Shown here: positions 22,450 to 34,416 of the stretch, piece after piece
Layout: every line of letters starts with the position of its first letter
Numbering within the stretch: position 1 is the first letter of the stretch
Assembly (NCBI GenBank): GCA_020747015.1
Contig: JAGTJM010000054.1
Location: 1 to 64,000 of the forward strand
DNA: 64,000 nt
Direction: 5' to 3'
Origin: Pyrenochaeta sp. MPI-SDFR-AT-0127
Lineage: Eukaryota > Ascomycota > Dothideomycetes > Pleosporales > Cucurbitariaceae
Position numbers and translations under genes: made by a program
The notes under the pieces: generated by a model
Seen by the model: only the letters and a program-made list of their open reading frames with translations
Database searches by the model: none
What the model was told of the DNA's origin: nothing

Positions 22450-24142
22450 CTACTTACTGATCGTCCTGGGTTCAAGCAATAACTTGCCCATGGGACCAGT
22501 CTTGTCTGAGAACCCATCAGCCCGCGAGAAGACCCGCTGTCCGCGGAGCCATGTCTCCATAACAACGCCCTTCAGGGTTTTGTTCTCGTAAGGAGATACT
22601 TTATTGCGGAAGAGCATGGTGTTCGGCTCAACCTATACATCATTAGCGGACTGCCAAAAGGCAACGAAACAGCTGGTCTCACCATGAACTCCGCCGAATC
22701 ATCAAACACGACAATATCAGCATCAAATCCAACACCAATATCACCTTTTGACTTTTCGAGACCAACTTGTTTCGCGGTGTTTTTACAGCACCACCTTACT
22801 ATCTCTTCAACGCTGAATCCTGCATCGCGCTTCGTACCCTCGGTCCACAAGATGGGAAGTCCAAGACCAACACTTGAAATGCCGCCCCATGCACTGAAAA
22901 AGTCACCAATCTGCTCCGGAATCTCTATCTCGCCCCCAGAGCTCTCACACGACTCACAGTCCTCCGAGTGCCCTTCGTTGCGAGTTGACAATTCCTTGGG
23001 CGCAAGGTGAGAAGGAAGGAGCTTGATGTCAGGCGTACAGGGCGAGTGGTCTGAAACCACTGTTTGAATCACGCCATCAGCTTGGTCTTGTAGGAGTTCT
23101 TCCCAGAGGCCATCCTGGTTTGATTGCGAGCGGATCGGTGGACAGCACTTGTGGCGTGTGTCTCCCTCCTGAATACCCTCGGCAGCCAATGCAAGGTAGT
23201 GGAAGCATGTCTCGGCAGTGATCTTAATACCCTGTGCGCGAGCCTCACGTAGCATTGGTATAGCTTCAATGGCTGAAAGATGGACAATGTGGAGTTGGAG
23301 ATCTGGGGCAAGGTGGGCCAACGAGAGAATTTCAGCGACAGCGCATGTTTCGAATGAGGGAGGACGAGACTGCAAAAAAGTTGAGTAGGAGGTAAGGGAG
23401 CCTTTGGGTGCGAGAGGTGGACGAGAGCGTTGGATGTCATCGCCAACCGAGTCCGTGATGGGTGGAATCATCTCGGCATGGAACATGAGAGTCGTTTCTG
23501 AGTCCTTGAGCTCGATGAGCGTTTTCTCAATGTCAAGTGACGATACTGCAGGAAACTCTTCGACCTGTAGCAATGTTAGTGTTTCATTTCTTCTTCGGAA
23601 GTCAGACATACTCCACTGTCACACAAGAAACCCTTGAAGCCGCGAACACCCTCCTTGACCAGGGCTTTTAGGTCGCCAGAGTTGCCTGGAATAACACCAC
23701 CGTAGAAGCCCACATCGACCCAACACTTGCCTCTGGAGGCATCGCATTTGATTCTCAGATTTTTAACCGTAGTTGTGGGAGGAATTGCATTCAATGGCAT
23801 ATCAATGACAGTAGTAACGCCACCAAACGCAGCAGCTCGGGTACCGGTCCAGAAGCCCTCCCATTCTGTCCGACCGGGTTCGTTGAGATGTACATGGGCG
23901 TCCACAAGACCAGGAATCAAAATGTGAGGAGAGTAGTCCGTGTACGAAGTGTCTTCGGGAAAGTCTGACGGCGGTAATATTGAGTGGAATATGGAAGTGA
24001 TTTTGCCAGTGTTATTTGATACGACTATGGTGGCCTCAGTAAGCCGACCAGCGACCACGGCTCTCGAAGAAGCGAACACTGTAATAGGATGGAGCGGTTG
24101 GCTGTGAGGCACTGGTGGAGGTGTAGTTACGTGAGCAGCCAT
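22450..24142 (-). CDS. DAL1: Allantoinase
   Basis: Zinc amidohydrolase that opens allantoin to allantoate, the first step in using purine-derived allantoin as nitrogen. Exons 24142-23612, 23564-22683 and 22632-22450 join in phase 0 across 47- and 50-nt introns to 531 residues. Metal ligands His83 and His85 lie in VDAHVHLNEPG. Lys170 in GFKGFLCDSGV is the expected carboxylated bridging Lys. Later ligands fall in LHIVHLSA, AETCFHYL and VVSDHSPC. The C-terminal strand segment GFDADIVVFD is typical of the fold. An insert of about 30 residues rich in Glu/Ser/Cys after ELSTRNEG lengthens it over yeast Dal1. No other DAL genes are nearby. The stop lies inside CAGTAAGTAG, which could also act as a splice donor. 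Confidence 0.94.
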
Positions 24143-26273
24143 TATGAGGCAACACTACGAAAGTTTGATGATAGACAAGTTTAGAACAATAAGCAGACGA
24201 TTGAAGAGAAATGTAGAATTGCTCAGCTCTATATCAGGAAATCTGTAAGTTCTGTACGACCGCGGTGTTGGCAAGCTCAATAAAGTGGTGTGGGCGTCTT
24301 CGGGTGAGATGTAGATAAGGGTGGATAAGGTACTCTTGGTGCGGTGCCTTACAAGGTCGAAGAAGAAGGGAGGTTTCGTAGTGCTATGAGGCAGACTGGC
24401 TTTTTGAAGCACGCAGAAAAGGTGGCGCTTCGGATCTTGCAATACAGAAACGCCGAAACCTGGGGTGCAGGTCTTTTTTCAACCTACTACCATAACCCAT
24501 CCGAGATCACCTAGAGACTTCGAGACCGAGCTCCAAGGTACATTGCGTAGCGCCAGGGACAGTGGAGCGTCGGCTATTACTAGATACAACCACGTATCAA
24601 CTAGTGGGATTGGGCATGTGAAGCTATCTTGGCTATGCAACTCAAACCTGCTCACGTTGGTGAGCTTCGGGCCCTTTACGACTCGACTGTACGAGTCTTG
24701 CTCCTCGTTGTGTCCATTCTTCCCATGGCTGGATCAGTCGGCATGAAATCTGCATTGATGTGCGTTACAGCGACGAACGAGCGAGGCCTCTACCGGAGAT
24801 GCTGGGTTCCAAGGTCGAAAGCGGAATCGCTCACCGTTCTGTAAGTGTTGGGGGAGGTGCATGTGGCGCTGATAACGCGAGCAAGGGTATGGCTGCATGC
24901 GATAGAGACGGTCGATCGGCCCAACTCGATCCCCAAGTCTAGCGCAGGGTCGACGGTTCAACGTCATAACTAGGTCTTAGCCACAAGCCGCTTGGACTTG
25001 TTATCCTCGGCACGAATTCCTGTCATCTTTCGCATATTTCCTTCTGGATGTGTTTCAAACTGTCGCTTTACGGTCCCGCTGTGAACAATGAAGGAGCATG
25101 GGAACGGAGCGCATCGGAGATGGCTCCGAAGCTACTGGGAGAGGCTAAAAAATTGTCAGCCGGCACCAGCGTACGTCTCAACACGCTTTGATGCTTTCCA
25201 TTACTCGATGGCTCGCAGTCTATTACTTTATGATTACTCCATGCAATGCTGCAAGGCTTCACTGTCGAGTAAGAGAAACCGGCCAGTCGCCGCATTCGCC
25301 CAAACTCGACTGCCTCAGAGCGCTCTCCGGATTGCTAGCCCAAGAGGTCCAACGTGGTTATTTTCGGAGGTCGCCGACCGCTTGTGAGACACCCGACAAC
25401 CCCCAACAACGCCCGACACGTTCGTGTGTTTCCGGTCTCAGCATTGCGTCGTTGGCACTTTCATGCGAACCTCTCCAGGGCCATAGTGACAATCTTGCTA
25501 TGCAGAATTTGACATTCAAAACTCCTTTTGCATTTGTCATCGGACGTGTCTGCACGCTAATATTTGCGATGATTGACTTCGGTATGTCGATCGACGGCGG
25601 CAAAGAACGGCGGTCAAAGCCCTGCCATACCCAGCGGCGCGCCAAAGCTGCACAGGCCGATGGATGAATGATGGTTTTGACCCGCTTCTATAAGACCGAA
25701 CATCACATTGCATACCAACCGTTCGTTTTTGGCATCAGAGGAACTTTGAAGCGGCAAATATCGAACGCTGATCCAATCACCGGATATTGGCTGACGAGAG
25801 GTTTCTGCCAGCATGCAGAGGTATGGTTCTCGTGTGGTTGACAGAAGCCAGCCGATCAGCACAAGCTAGTTCTGGAATTAGAATGGAAAAGTAGCCAAAG
25901 CCATATGGGCTGTCTCACCTTGCTGAAGATTGTGCAGTGTCTCGAAGTATGCCACAAATTCGGCAAGGACAGTGATGGTTTACGAGGGTACATCTAACCG
26001 AGGACTGCGCAATTGGTATATCTACCATGGAGCTTATCGTTCGGGCAACTCGATTCTTTTCTAAGCAAAGAGGGTCTTGACAGGAAACTTTTGGTATGTG
26101 AACAACAGATGTGCAACTATCTAGAGCTCGCCCCAGATATCACACATTTGACGAAAGTTCACTGTGAATCTACTTTCTAGCTCTCAACAATCAGGTCAAC
26201 CGCCAGCTCTCGCGGTACACACTCAGAAGAACTTCTTAAACAAAGACTGATTCTTTTGCGTCAACGACTTGGA
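24143..26273. other. Gene-poor 2.1-kb stretch
   Basis: Between the allantoinase start and the 3' end of the coiled-coil gene. Many short frames exist on both strands, none above about 160 codons and none with a recognisable motif or convincing splice partner. No inverted repeats, transposase remnants or tRNA were found by eye. Confidence 0.5.
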
Positions 26274-27283
26274 TCACTTGAATCTCCCAGTAGCCATCAT
26301 GCTTCGGCTAATGTGGAGGCTTGCTTGTAGACCAAATCGAGCAGCAGTCGCGCTTTTGAGGTCCATGTATGTGTTAGCATCTAATTTGTAGTATACGGTC
26401 CGGCCAGAGTCTAGGAGGCCTATTGCCTCAAGTCCGTCAAGGACTCGCAGCACGTCATCGATGTCTTCAAAGTTCTCTGTGTACACGCAGACTGTGGGAT
26501 AGGTAGGAAGTCAGTGTATGTTTTGTATGTGCTTTCGATATAGGTTGCGCGTACTCAGTCGTTCATCGTTGCTATTACCCGTGGCGATATTAGCCATGCT
26601 GCCGAGGCGGTCGTCGATCACGCCTTTGACAACAGTTTCCACATGTGCAGAACTCAATTGACTTTGAGAATAGCATCCACTGGGCGCAATGTAAGCTTTA
26701 CAATATCTCAATTTGAATGCGGTGGTCTCAAGATAGGTAGTTTGGTATGTCACAGCAGTTGACCACAAAAGTATAAGGACTTACACAGATGAGAGGCAGT
26801 GGAATCATTGTGGGGCGGAAATTTTAGAAGGCCGTACCTTGTCAGAAAGAATATGCGTTTCCCTGGCGAGATCCGCAGTTCGTTGTTGCAGGGCTTGGCT
26901 TTCTTGATTGAGGAGCCTAGATAATGCACCTTTTGGTCCTCGAGGGTATTTGGTTTGTATGTCCTGTCGGTTCTGCAGCGAATCGTCTAGCAGGTCTACT
27001 CCACATTTTCTCCCAGTTGCCGCGAGCTAACATATATTTGTCGCGAGTTGCAAAGCCCTACACTGGGACAAAACTCTGCCGATGCTTCTTGCTTCCACTT
27101 ACCCAATTGCGCGAGTCGTTGCTCCATGGTATTTCGATCAACGCCGGAAATGGTAAATGACCTACCAGACGCCGAGGGTGTAGTTGATTGAACCCTCTTG
27201 AACGATGAAGTTTGACCAGCAAGGAATGTCTGCTTGGCTGATACGGTTTGCGTACCCCGTTGAGTTCTGGCGGCTGTAGTCAT
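26274..27283 (-). CDS. Unrecognised coiled-coil protein, gene model partly uncertain
   Basis: Multi-exon gene facing away from PRI1. The model uses exons 27283-27103, 26998-26838, about 26726-26555 and 26491-26274, giving about 243 residues. Exon 1 encodes a Ser/Thr/Gln-rich basic head (TTAARTQRGTQTVSAKQ). The joined exons 1-2 give a coiled coil (MEQRLAQLVDLLDDSLQNRQ, then QTKYPRGPKGALSRLL and QESQALQQRTADLARE). Exons 3-4 give HVETVVKGVIDDRLGSMANI and NFEDIDDVLRVLDGLEAIG, followed by a short C-terminus. Donors GTAAGT, GTACGG and GTACGC are good. The acceptor of exon 3 is not certain, and further 5' exons between 27360 and 27580 are possible. I do not recognise the family. Confidence 0.45.
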
Positions 27284-27776
27284 CGTCTTAATGTCTTTGT
27301 GGTGTGCGTGGCTGGAGATTAGATACCCTACAGAAGTTGAGTTGAGGTGCCTGCTCGTCTTCATCGCCTGTGGGTAAAGCTAGTTCGGTACGTAAGGCTC
27401 AAAGCACAATCAGATTCGCCCTGCTTCTATCACAAAAACAGCCAATGTATGCTGTACGATAGGCAGTTGGTGCAAAGCAATACACTTACCGTAGAAGCTT
27501 GACTCGTTAAAGATCCATCCATCACCCAGCACCATTTCACCAACCGCCATCGTGGACAGCATAAGACCCTCGGTCTCATGCCTGGGGAAAAGCTGCTGTT
27601 GGAGGTGACCTGGGATGCTCTGCTGCGAGATGATAGGCGACTATGCTCAATCGAGCAAGCGCGGAGCATGGCTGCAGGGGTAGTTTCCACTTTACGCGTT
27701 CACACGCGCTACGCGTCAATTGTGGAAGCATCATCTTTTCCCTGGACAGAACAAAGTGAAGAACACAAGATACAGA
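27284..27776. promoter_or_regulatory. Divergent region upstream of PRI1 with MCB-like boxes
   Basis: 493 bp between the coiled-coil gene and PRI1. Two perfect ACGCGT boxes (27694-27699 and 27711-27716) flank a near match ACGCGC (27704-27709), all 60-85 bp before the PRI1 ATG. ACGCGT is the MCB site bound by the Mbp1/Swi6-type MBF complex at G1/S genes. Confidence 0.6.
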
Positions 27777-29330
27777 ATGCCGCACTCAATAACATCAGAA
27801 TCCACATCCGTAGACGACTCCTCCAGGACTCTATCGCAAGCAAACACGATCAAATCTGAACCAGATACCCAGGATATAGCAATGGAGGAGGCATCAATCC
27901 CACCCGTGGCAGAGAGGCCAAAGGTCAACTTGGAGGAGCTGTTCGACGATGAGGATTCAGACGAAGAGTTTGCGTCAAGCGCGTCAGCTATCAAATCCGA
28001 ACAAGAGCTATCACAGCCTGCTCCAATGCGTGTTCCTTCCATCAGTCCTGTCCCAAATCTAGCACTGACATGACGCAGCAAGATAACATCCAAGTCAACA
28101 TTCTCCGACCCCGAAATCATGCGTGCATTTTATCAGCGCCTCTTCCCCTTCCGGCAACTCTTCCAGTGGCTCAACCATTCCCCCACACCCTCCCCCTCCT
28201 TCGCACACCGTGAATTTGCTTTCACCCTCCCCAACGACGCATATCTACGCTATCAATCCTTTCCGACGGCTGACTTGCTTCGAAAACAGTGCATTCAAAT
28301 GCTGCCGTCACGATTCGAAATTGGGCCCATGTATTCAACAAACCCGAGGGACAGGAAGACGCTGAGAAACGCGACCGCTTTCAGGCCGTTGATGAAGGAA
28401 TTGGTCTTCGACATAGATATGACGGATTACGATGATATCAGGACGTGTTGTACGGGGGCGAGTATATGTCACAAGTGCTGGGCGTTTATCACCATGGCAA
28501 TCAAGACGATTGATGTTGCTTTACGTGAAGATTTCGGCTTTAATCACATTTTATGGGTATACTCTGGTCGTCGTGGCGCTCACGCATGGATATGCGACAA
28601 GCGAGCAAGAGAGATGGACGACCAGAAGCGTCGTTCAATTGCCGGCTATCTCGAGTTGCTCAAAGGAGGCGACCAGGGTGGCAAGAGAGTCAACGCGCGA
28701 CGGCCGCTGCACCCGCATCTCGAACGGAGCCTGAACATCCTCAAGGAGCACTTCCAGACCTCTATCCTCGCAGAACAAGACCCCTGGGCTAGTGAAGAGA
28801 AAGCTGCACAGCTTCTGACTCTACTTCCAGACCCCATGCTCAAAGTTGCGCTCCAGAAAAAATGGGACTCGTCGCCTTCGCGTCCCAGCACCTCCAAATG
28901 GGCTGACATTGACGCCCTCGCAAAGTCTGGCGCATTGTCAAAGACCCCCAAGGACCTTTTAGAAGCAAAACAGGATATAATTCTTGAATATACGTACCCA
29001 CGTCTGGACGCCGAGGTCTCCAAGAAACTAAACCATCTACTCAAGAGCCCATTTGTGGTTCATCCTGGTACCGGGCGAGTGTGTGTACCGATTGACACGA
29101 GGCGAGTGGAAGACTTTGATCCATTAGGTGTGCCGACTGTCACGCAATTATTGACGGAGATCGATGAATGGGAGGGAGAAGAAGGAGAAAAGAAGACGCA
29201 GGACTGGGAGAAGACAAGTTTGAAGCCTTACGTTGATTATTTCAGGCGGTTCATTGCAGGGTTACTAGAGGAGGAAAGGCCAGTGCTGAAGCGGGAGCGG
29301 GAGGACGGGGCTGATGCCATGGAATTTTGA
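27777..29330 (+). CDS. PRI1: DNA primase small (catalytic) subunit
   Basis: Catalytic subunit of the polymerase alpha-primase complex, making RNA primers for replication. The model joins 27777-28031 and 28083-29330 (51-nt intron, phase 0; branch CTGAC, acceptor GCAAG, weak donor GTTCCT), giving 500 residues. The N-terminal 85 residues are an acidic, Ser-rich extension. The core begins DPEIMRAFYQRLFPFRQLFQWLNHS and continues with HREFAFTL, the catalytic Asp pair in ELVFDIDMTDYDD and a Cys-rich zinc site (CCTGASICHKCW). VYSGRRGAHAWICD is the nucleotide-binding SGRRG motif. The C-terminus (PYVDYFRRFIAGLLEEE) matches family ends. The identity is certain; the small intron near the N-terminus is less sure because its donor is poor. 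Confidence 0.95.
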
Positions 29331-29697
29331 CATGTTTATATGAACAAGCTGACGATTGGTATATGATTTTCACGAGTCCTTTGTAAAGCTATAATAAGTC
29401 ACCTTCATAGACTAGCCTCACCAACGCGAGATCCAAGTCAGAGTCAGTACCGAGGATATCCAGACCATACGAAGCCGCAAATCTAGGCGATTCGCAGCAT
29501 AATACAACCTGGCAAACCCTGTGTTGATACGCGTGAGAGTGGGAATGAAGTTCAGAATGCTGTGTTATTGTAATTTAGGCATGAGTGGGAGGTTACGTGG
29601 CGCACGCTTTTCCAAAGTAATTATACAGACTGCATGTTCTTCACATCACCCATCCAAACTCTTTTGAAGGTCCATGACCCCGTATGATCCGCCTACC
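29331..29697. other. Intergenic between convergent genes
   Basis: The 3' regions of PRI1 and PHB2 face each other here. No feature is seen. Confidence 0.5.
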
Positions 29698-30762
29698 CTA
29701 CTTCCTGCTTGCCCTCTGCTCTTTGTCACTTTGTGTCTGACTAATATCCAGGCCCAAGCCCTTTGAGTCCAAGTACACCTTGTTGCTCGACTGCTGCAGA
29801 ATCTGCGCAATGTTTCTTGCATTCTCAAACTCTCTTAGGTCAACATATGATCTCGACTTCTTGATGGCGTCACCAATCAACTCAGCGGAGCGGGCCTCAC
29901 CCTGGGCGCGGACAACGGTGGCTTGCTTCTCTTGACGGGCTTTATCGACGACAAAGGCAGCGCGCTGGGCTTCTTGTTGGGCAACTTGCTTGGCTTCGAC
30001 AGCAGCGGTGAACTCGGGGGAGAAGGCAAGGTGCTAGAATTCATGAGACCGAGGATGTTGAACTTGGTGAAAGAGTACGTACCGTCAGCGATACATCATC
30101 CAACATGATGTTGAACCTTGCTGCTCTCCTCACCAGGTTGTCTCTTACCAATCTACTAACGTTCTCACGCTGGGTGATGAGTTGGCTGGCGTTGAATTGT
30201 GCCACCACGCTCTTCAGGACCTCGTTAACGATGGAAGGCAGAACCCGCTCATCGTAATCTGTGCCCAGAGTCCTGTATATCTGTGGTAGCGCCTCGACTC
30301 GCGGCCTTGAGAGCACACGGCAGGTAATGTTGACCATCTGCAGGTCCTTGGTGCCGGTCAGGGAAGCGACGTTTCGGGGTTTGGCGCGCACATCGTACGT
30401 GATGGGCGTCTCGAACCAGGGGATCCGGAAGTGGGTTCCTTCATTGTAGATTTCCTTCTGGACGCCGCCAACTCTGGTGTACTTGATTGCCCGGTGGCCA
30501 CCGTCGACTGCGAGCATGTCAGCTCCAATCCATCTCAAAGCAGACGCGGGCAGCACACAGCAATCTTTTGGGGGCCGAGTTACATACCGTTGAACAAGGC
30601 ATTGTTTGCCAGCCATATTCCACCACCAACCAGGACCAGCCCTCCAATGCCTCCGAACAAGCCCTTGGGCGGACCGCCTCCGCCTCCGCCCAATCGAGCG
30701 CTTCGTCGTGTGAGTTCATTCTGGATGCGCGCCCATGCTTCCTTGGGATCTGGAGCCGACAT
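29698..30762 (-). CDS. PHB2: Prohibitin-2, mitochondrial inner membrane
   Basis: One of the two subunits of the ring-shaped prohibitin complex that supports inner-membrane proteases and new respiratory proteins. Exons 30762-30588, 30507-30083 and 30033-29698 join in phase (introns 80 and 49 nt) to 311 residues. The start MSAPDPKEAW gives an N-terminal segment with a Gly-rich turn and one membrane helix (about residues 35-56, GLFGGIGGLVLVGGGIWLA). The longer N-terminus distinguishes Phb2 from Phb1. The SPFH domain begins VDGGHRAIKYTRVGGV and includes PWFETPITYDVRAKPRN. The coiled coil SPEFTAAVEAKQVAQQEAQR follows, and the C-terminus ends QTQSDKEQRASRK. Confidence 0.97.
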
Positions 30763-31506
30763 GGAAACGGTAGTAAGGGCGAGTTTCGACGTGGGGCTTT
30801 GCGAGGTGTGCAGGCGGCGATGGCGGACGGAGCTTTGGTAAATGAGGTCGACGACGACAACGAGAAAATGGTGTCGGCGAATCACAACCACCGACGCTCA
30901 CCAATGGCGCCGACTACTTACACCTTTGCCGGTCCTGCGTTTGCCGTTTGTGCAGCGAGGGTAGTAAAGCGAAGCGCATCTTTGCTGCAGGTGTCGTGGG
31001 ACCCATATTCGTTTTCTCTGGACTCTACTTCCATGTTCCCGCCGTCCTGCCGTCTCATGTCAGTCGGCGGCCCACCACAGCTGTCGCAGTGTGTATGTGC
31101 ATGGGCCACCCAATCAATGTCATATGCCGTGTCGTCTTAAGCACAGCTGTCCCCAAGCCCATCCAGCACCTGGATAGTCCTTATATCTGCCCATTTGGTG
31201 GCAGCTTTTCTTCTAGTCAATCGCTATCACGTTGAGATACCCAGTCGCTTTCTTTTCATAATTGGCATCTTGGAGACTCCATCATCTTTGTGACTGTTGC
31301 ATCAGACTTTGTGCAACACGCGAGTGGAGCTGCTTTTATTTGAATGCGAGGTATGGTTCACTGGAACAGAGACCGTGATTGCGCCCCAAACCTAACCATC
31401 CTCCAGACAGGCATCTTATCCGCAGCACGTTCTCAACACTCGCACCAACTACGACTGCTTCAACAACCTATCCGCTGCTGCTGCGCAATTGCGCCCCACC
31501 ATCGTC
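30763..31506. promoter_or_regulatory. Divergent upstream region of PHB2 and lectin genes
   Basis: 744 bp between the PHB2 and Emp47-like lectin starts. Frames here are non-coding by composition. No strong known box was identified. Confidence 0.4.
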
Positions 31507-33012
31507 ATGTACATTACATCGCAGTCGCTCCGAACCTTTGCTTGGTCTGCCCTTGCCCTCTCTACAGTCCGCGCACAATACGTAATAGACAACCTCAGCT
31601 TTGGCCAGAAGGAAGGCGTCTACATCTCCCCCGATCTCCGCACGATTCCCCATTTCGTCGTACAGGGCATCGACGACTATGTCCCCCAGATCCTATCCGA
31701 CCGAGTGATCCTTACACCCCCATACCCTGGCAACAAACGGGGCTCATTATGGGCACAGGATCCCCTGCACCATGCTGGGGATTGGACTGCCGAGCTAGAC
31801 TTCAGGGCCACCGGCATGGAACGCGGTGGTGGTAATCTGCAAATCTGGTACGTCAAGGAGTCGCAGGCGCACGAAACACCTACCAGCTTGTATACAGCGC
31901 CCAAGTTTGATGGACTGGTTCTAGTTGTGGACCAGTACGAGGGACATGGAGGCTCGGTGCGGGGATTCTTGAATGATGGGACGATTGACATCAAGTCGCA
32001 TCCAAACCCGGACACGCTAGCTTTCGGCAAATGCGATTATGCTTACAGGAATCGCGGTCTACTGAGTCCAATCAAAATCCATCATGCGGACGGCTTCCTC
32101 GAGGTCCTTGTAGACGGAGAATCTTGCTTCAAGACTGATAAGGTACGTAGTCCTCCAATCCAGCTCTCAGCCTCTCACCCAGTTCACTGACACTGAGAAA
32201 CAGATCAAATTGCCCGAAGGCTACTACTTCGGCGTCTCTGCCTCCTCTGCCGAGAACCCCGACTCTTTTGAAGTCCACAAGTTCATCGTATCGACCACAA
32301 ACTCCAACACCCGCGAAGAGCCAAATAAAAATCGCTACGCAAATGCCGATCAGCACCAGCAGCAACAAAACATAGCCATGCAAAAGGTTCATGAGCAGCA
32401 AACCCACCAACAGCAACAACAGCAGTACGGCTCCTCAACAGACCAAAAGAGCATTCCCAAGATGCTGGAAGACGTACTAGCTGGGAATATCAGGAGCCAG
32501 CAAGACCAATTTGCAGACCTGCACAACAGAATACAAATCATCAACAATCGCGTTGCCAACATGCTTGAACTTGTTGAGCAAATGCACAAACTCAACGAGC
32601 AACGCTTCAACGACCTGATGCACCGCGTTGTGCCAATTGATGACCGCTCAGCAGCAACGATTAGGAACGTGGAGAAGGTGGAACGCACGACAATGTCAAT
32701 ACTGAGGGACCTAGAGAGCAGAGACTTCAAAGAGTTGATGCAGCAGGTGCATAGAGCGATTGAGAATAGCCAAGAGGGACTGAGTAGGAGTTTGCCTTTG
32801 GCTATGGGTGCTGGTAAGTATTTCAAACTCTTAAAAAGGGCTGAAATGGTTCACGCAGGGTTCTGAAAGCTAACGTTCGCACAGTTGTCGGAAGCCACAA
32901 ACCAAGTTTGATCTCATTCCTTTTCATCGCCATTGCCGTCCAGATCATGGTCACTGGCGCTTACATAGTGTACAAGAAGAGGAGGAACGGCGCGCCGAAG
33001 AAGTACTTATAG
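31507..33012 (+). CDS. L-type lectin cargo receptor, Emp47/ERGIC-53-like
   Basis: Type I membrane lectin of the early secretory pathway that carries glycoproteins from ER to Golgi. Exons 31507-32142, 32204-32813 and 32885-33012 join across 61- and 71-nt introns to 457 residues. The signal peptide is residues 1-23 (ending STVRA). The leguminous-type lectin domain (about 24-240) shows GSLWAQDPLHHAGDWTAELDFR, FDGLVLVVDQYEGHGGS and YYFGVSASSAENPD. A Gln/His-rich linker and a long coiled coil follow (residues about 255-410). The membrane helix is SFLFIAIAVQIMVTGAYIVY. The tail ends KKYL, a canonical KKxx ER-retrieval signal. The start after MRPTIV was chosen because it opens the signal peptide. 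Confidence 0.93.
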
Positions 33013-33657
33013 AATGCCGACTGATTGCATAGTCCATTTTCTTCAATGAGTCCGATGCTTGCATACAATTCTCGTTCCCCAGCATTATGTAGATTTTCTC
33101 TGATTTGTTCTATTCATGCATTGACTGGCGTTGGACGAAGGATTGATGATGGACACGAGATAAAATGTGGAGGGTGGCCTATCTACAATATCGTTGTCTC
33201 GGATGTGCACATGCAAGAGGGTTCTGCTATCCATGCTGGTTATATCCCATAACGCGTCTCTCCTTGACACTATTACACCAATTGCGCTTCCTTTAAAGGG
33301 GAGGCTAGTAACGATATGTCTAGGATGTATAGATGGTGGAGGAGAAGCCTCAAAGCGCTTTGCAGCTAAGAACTAACACCATACAAAGCCCTGAAGCTAT
33401 CCAATATTTCCTTCCGCAGTTATACAAACGCGTTTTGAAAGAAGTTCATAGATCGTTTGTGGCGCCTAAAGGGTCTTATTGCTATACACGTAGAAATATA
33501 GTGTCTTACGCTATGTATACTCCATGATGTGAAATGTATCATCACCATGAAGTCGATATTATGATGAGCTTGGCAAACAGAACACTACAAAGCTATTCTG
33601 ATCGTGTAGCCAACCATAATCTTTTGATACTTTAGCTTAACTCCTCTCAGAATTGTG
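33013..33657. other. Intergenic between convergent genes
   Basis: AT-richer stretch between the 3' ends of the lectin and TFIIIC subunit genes. Nothing coding is seen. Confidence 0.5.
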
Positions 33658-34416
33658 TTAACTAGTATTTTGCAGCGTGGCCACGTCTGTTGGACCAAGA
33701 TCCTGTCCCATTTCTTCAAACACTAAGCGGAAGCCGTCCGATGTCTCAGAGATGGCCAAGCGAGATGTTTCTCCTCGCTTCGTCTTCGCCTGGTTTAACC
33801 TTGCAAGGAAGCTAGTGGGGGTCACATTGACCTGTCTAGTGGTGGGTGATGTTTCTTTGGATGTAGCCTGAGGCGATACTGTGGAGGTAGCTAGGATATT
33901 CGTCGAGACATTTGTAGGCTGCGCATCGCTGGTGTCATCGGCAAGGATTTCACACGGGCGCAGTCGCCCTACTTTTGCGACCAACTTGGTAGAGCCCAAT
34001 GACAGTAGGTCTACTGCTGGAAGTGACAGCAAAGGCGAAGGGAATGCACTAGCATTTAGGGTCGGCTTCACAAAAAACATGTCGGTTCCGATGGTTGCCA
34101 TCCACTGGCACTTTAGCAGCTGATCGTTGTACATGATCAGTGGGTTTTGTGTATGTAGGCCAATGATCTGCACATCGCCCATAGTAGTCGTGTCCTGCCC
34201 ATCGGAGCTGTTGATATCGATTTCCACAGGTTGGCCTCTAGCCGCGTTTAACGCGCGCAGTCTACTTTTGAGCAATGTCGGGTGTCCTGGTCGGCCTTGC
34301 GAAACCATTGGCACTTGAGCGCCGGGGACATTGGACAAGTCCAGAGGGATGTAAAAGTCTTCCGTCTCGTTCTCATCGTACTCGTACTCCCAATCGTCCT
34401 CCTTGGTGTTGGCCAT
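33658..34416 (-). CDS. TFIIIC subunit, sub6/Tfc7-type domain
   Basis: Small subunit of RNA polymerase III factor TFIIIC (relatives: human GTF3C6, the TFIIIC part of yeast Tfc7). Intronless, 252 residues. An acidic N-terminus (EDDWEYEYDENETEDFYIPLDL) precedes the conserved sub6 segment MGDVQIIGLHTQNPLIMYND, then LLKCQWMATIGTDMFFVKP. The C-terminal part is Ser/Thr-rich and includes SFLARLNQAKTKRGE. Domain order and length fit the single-domain filamentous-fungus form without a phosphatase domain. Identification rests on the sub6 motif alone. Confidence 0.78.
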   Translation of the reverse strand: MANTKEDDWEYEYDENETEDFYIPLDLSNVPGAQVPMVSQGRPGHPTLLKSRLRALNAARGQPVEIDINSSDGQDTTTMGDVQIIGLHTQNPLIMYNDQLLKCQWMATIGTDMFFVKPTLNASAFPSPLLSLPAVDLLSLGSTKLVAKVGRLRPCEILADDTSDAQPTNVSTNILATSTVSPQATSKETSPTTRQVNVTPTSFLARLNQAKTKRGETSRLAISETSDGFRLVFEEMGQDLGPTDVATLQNTS

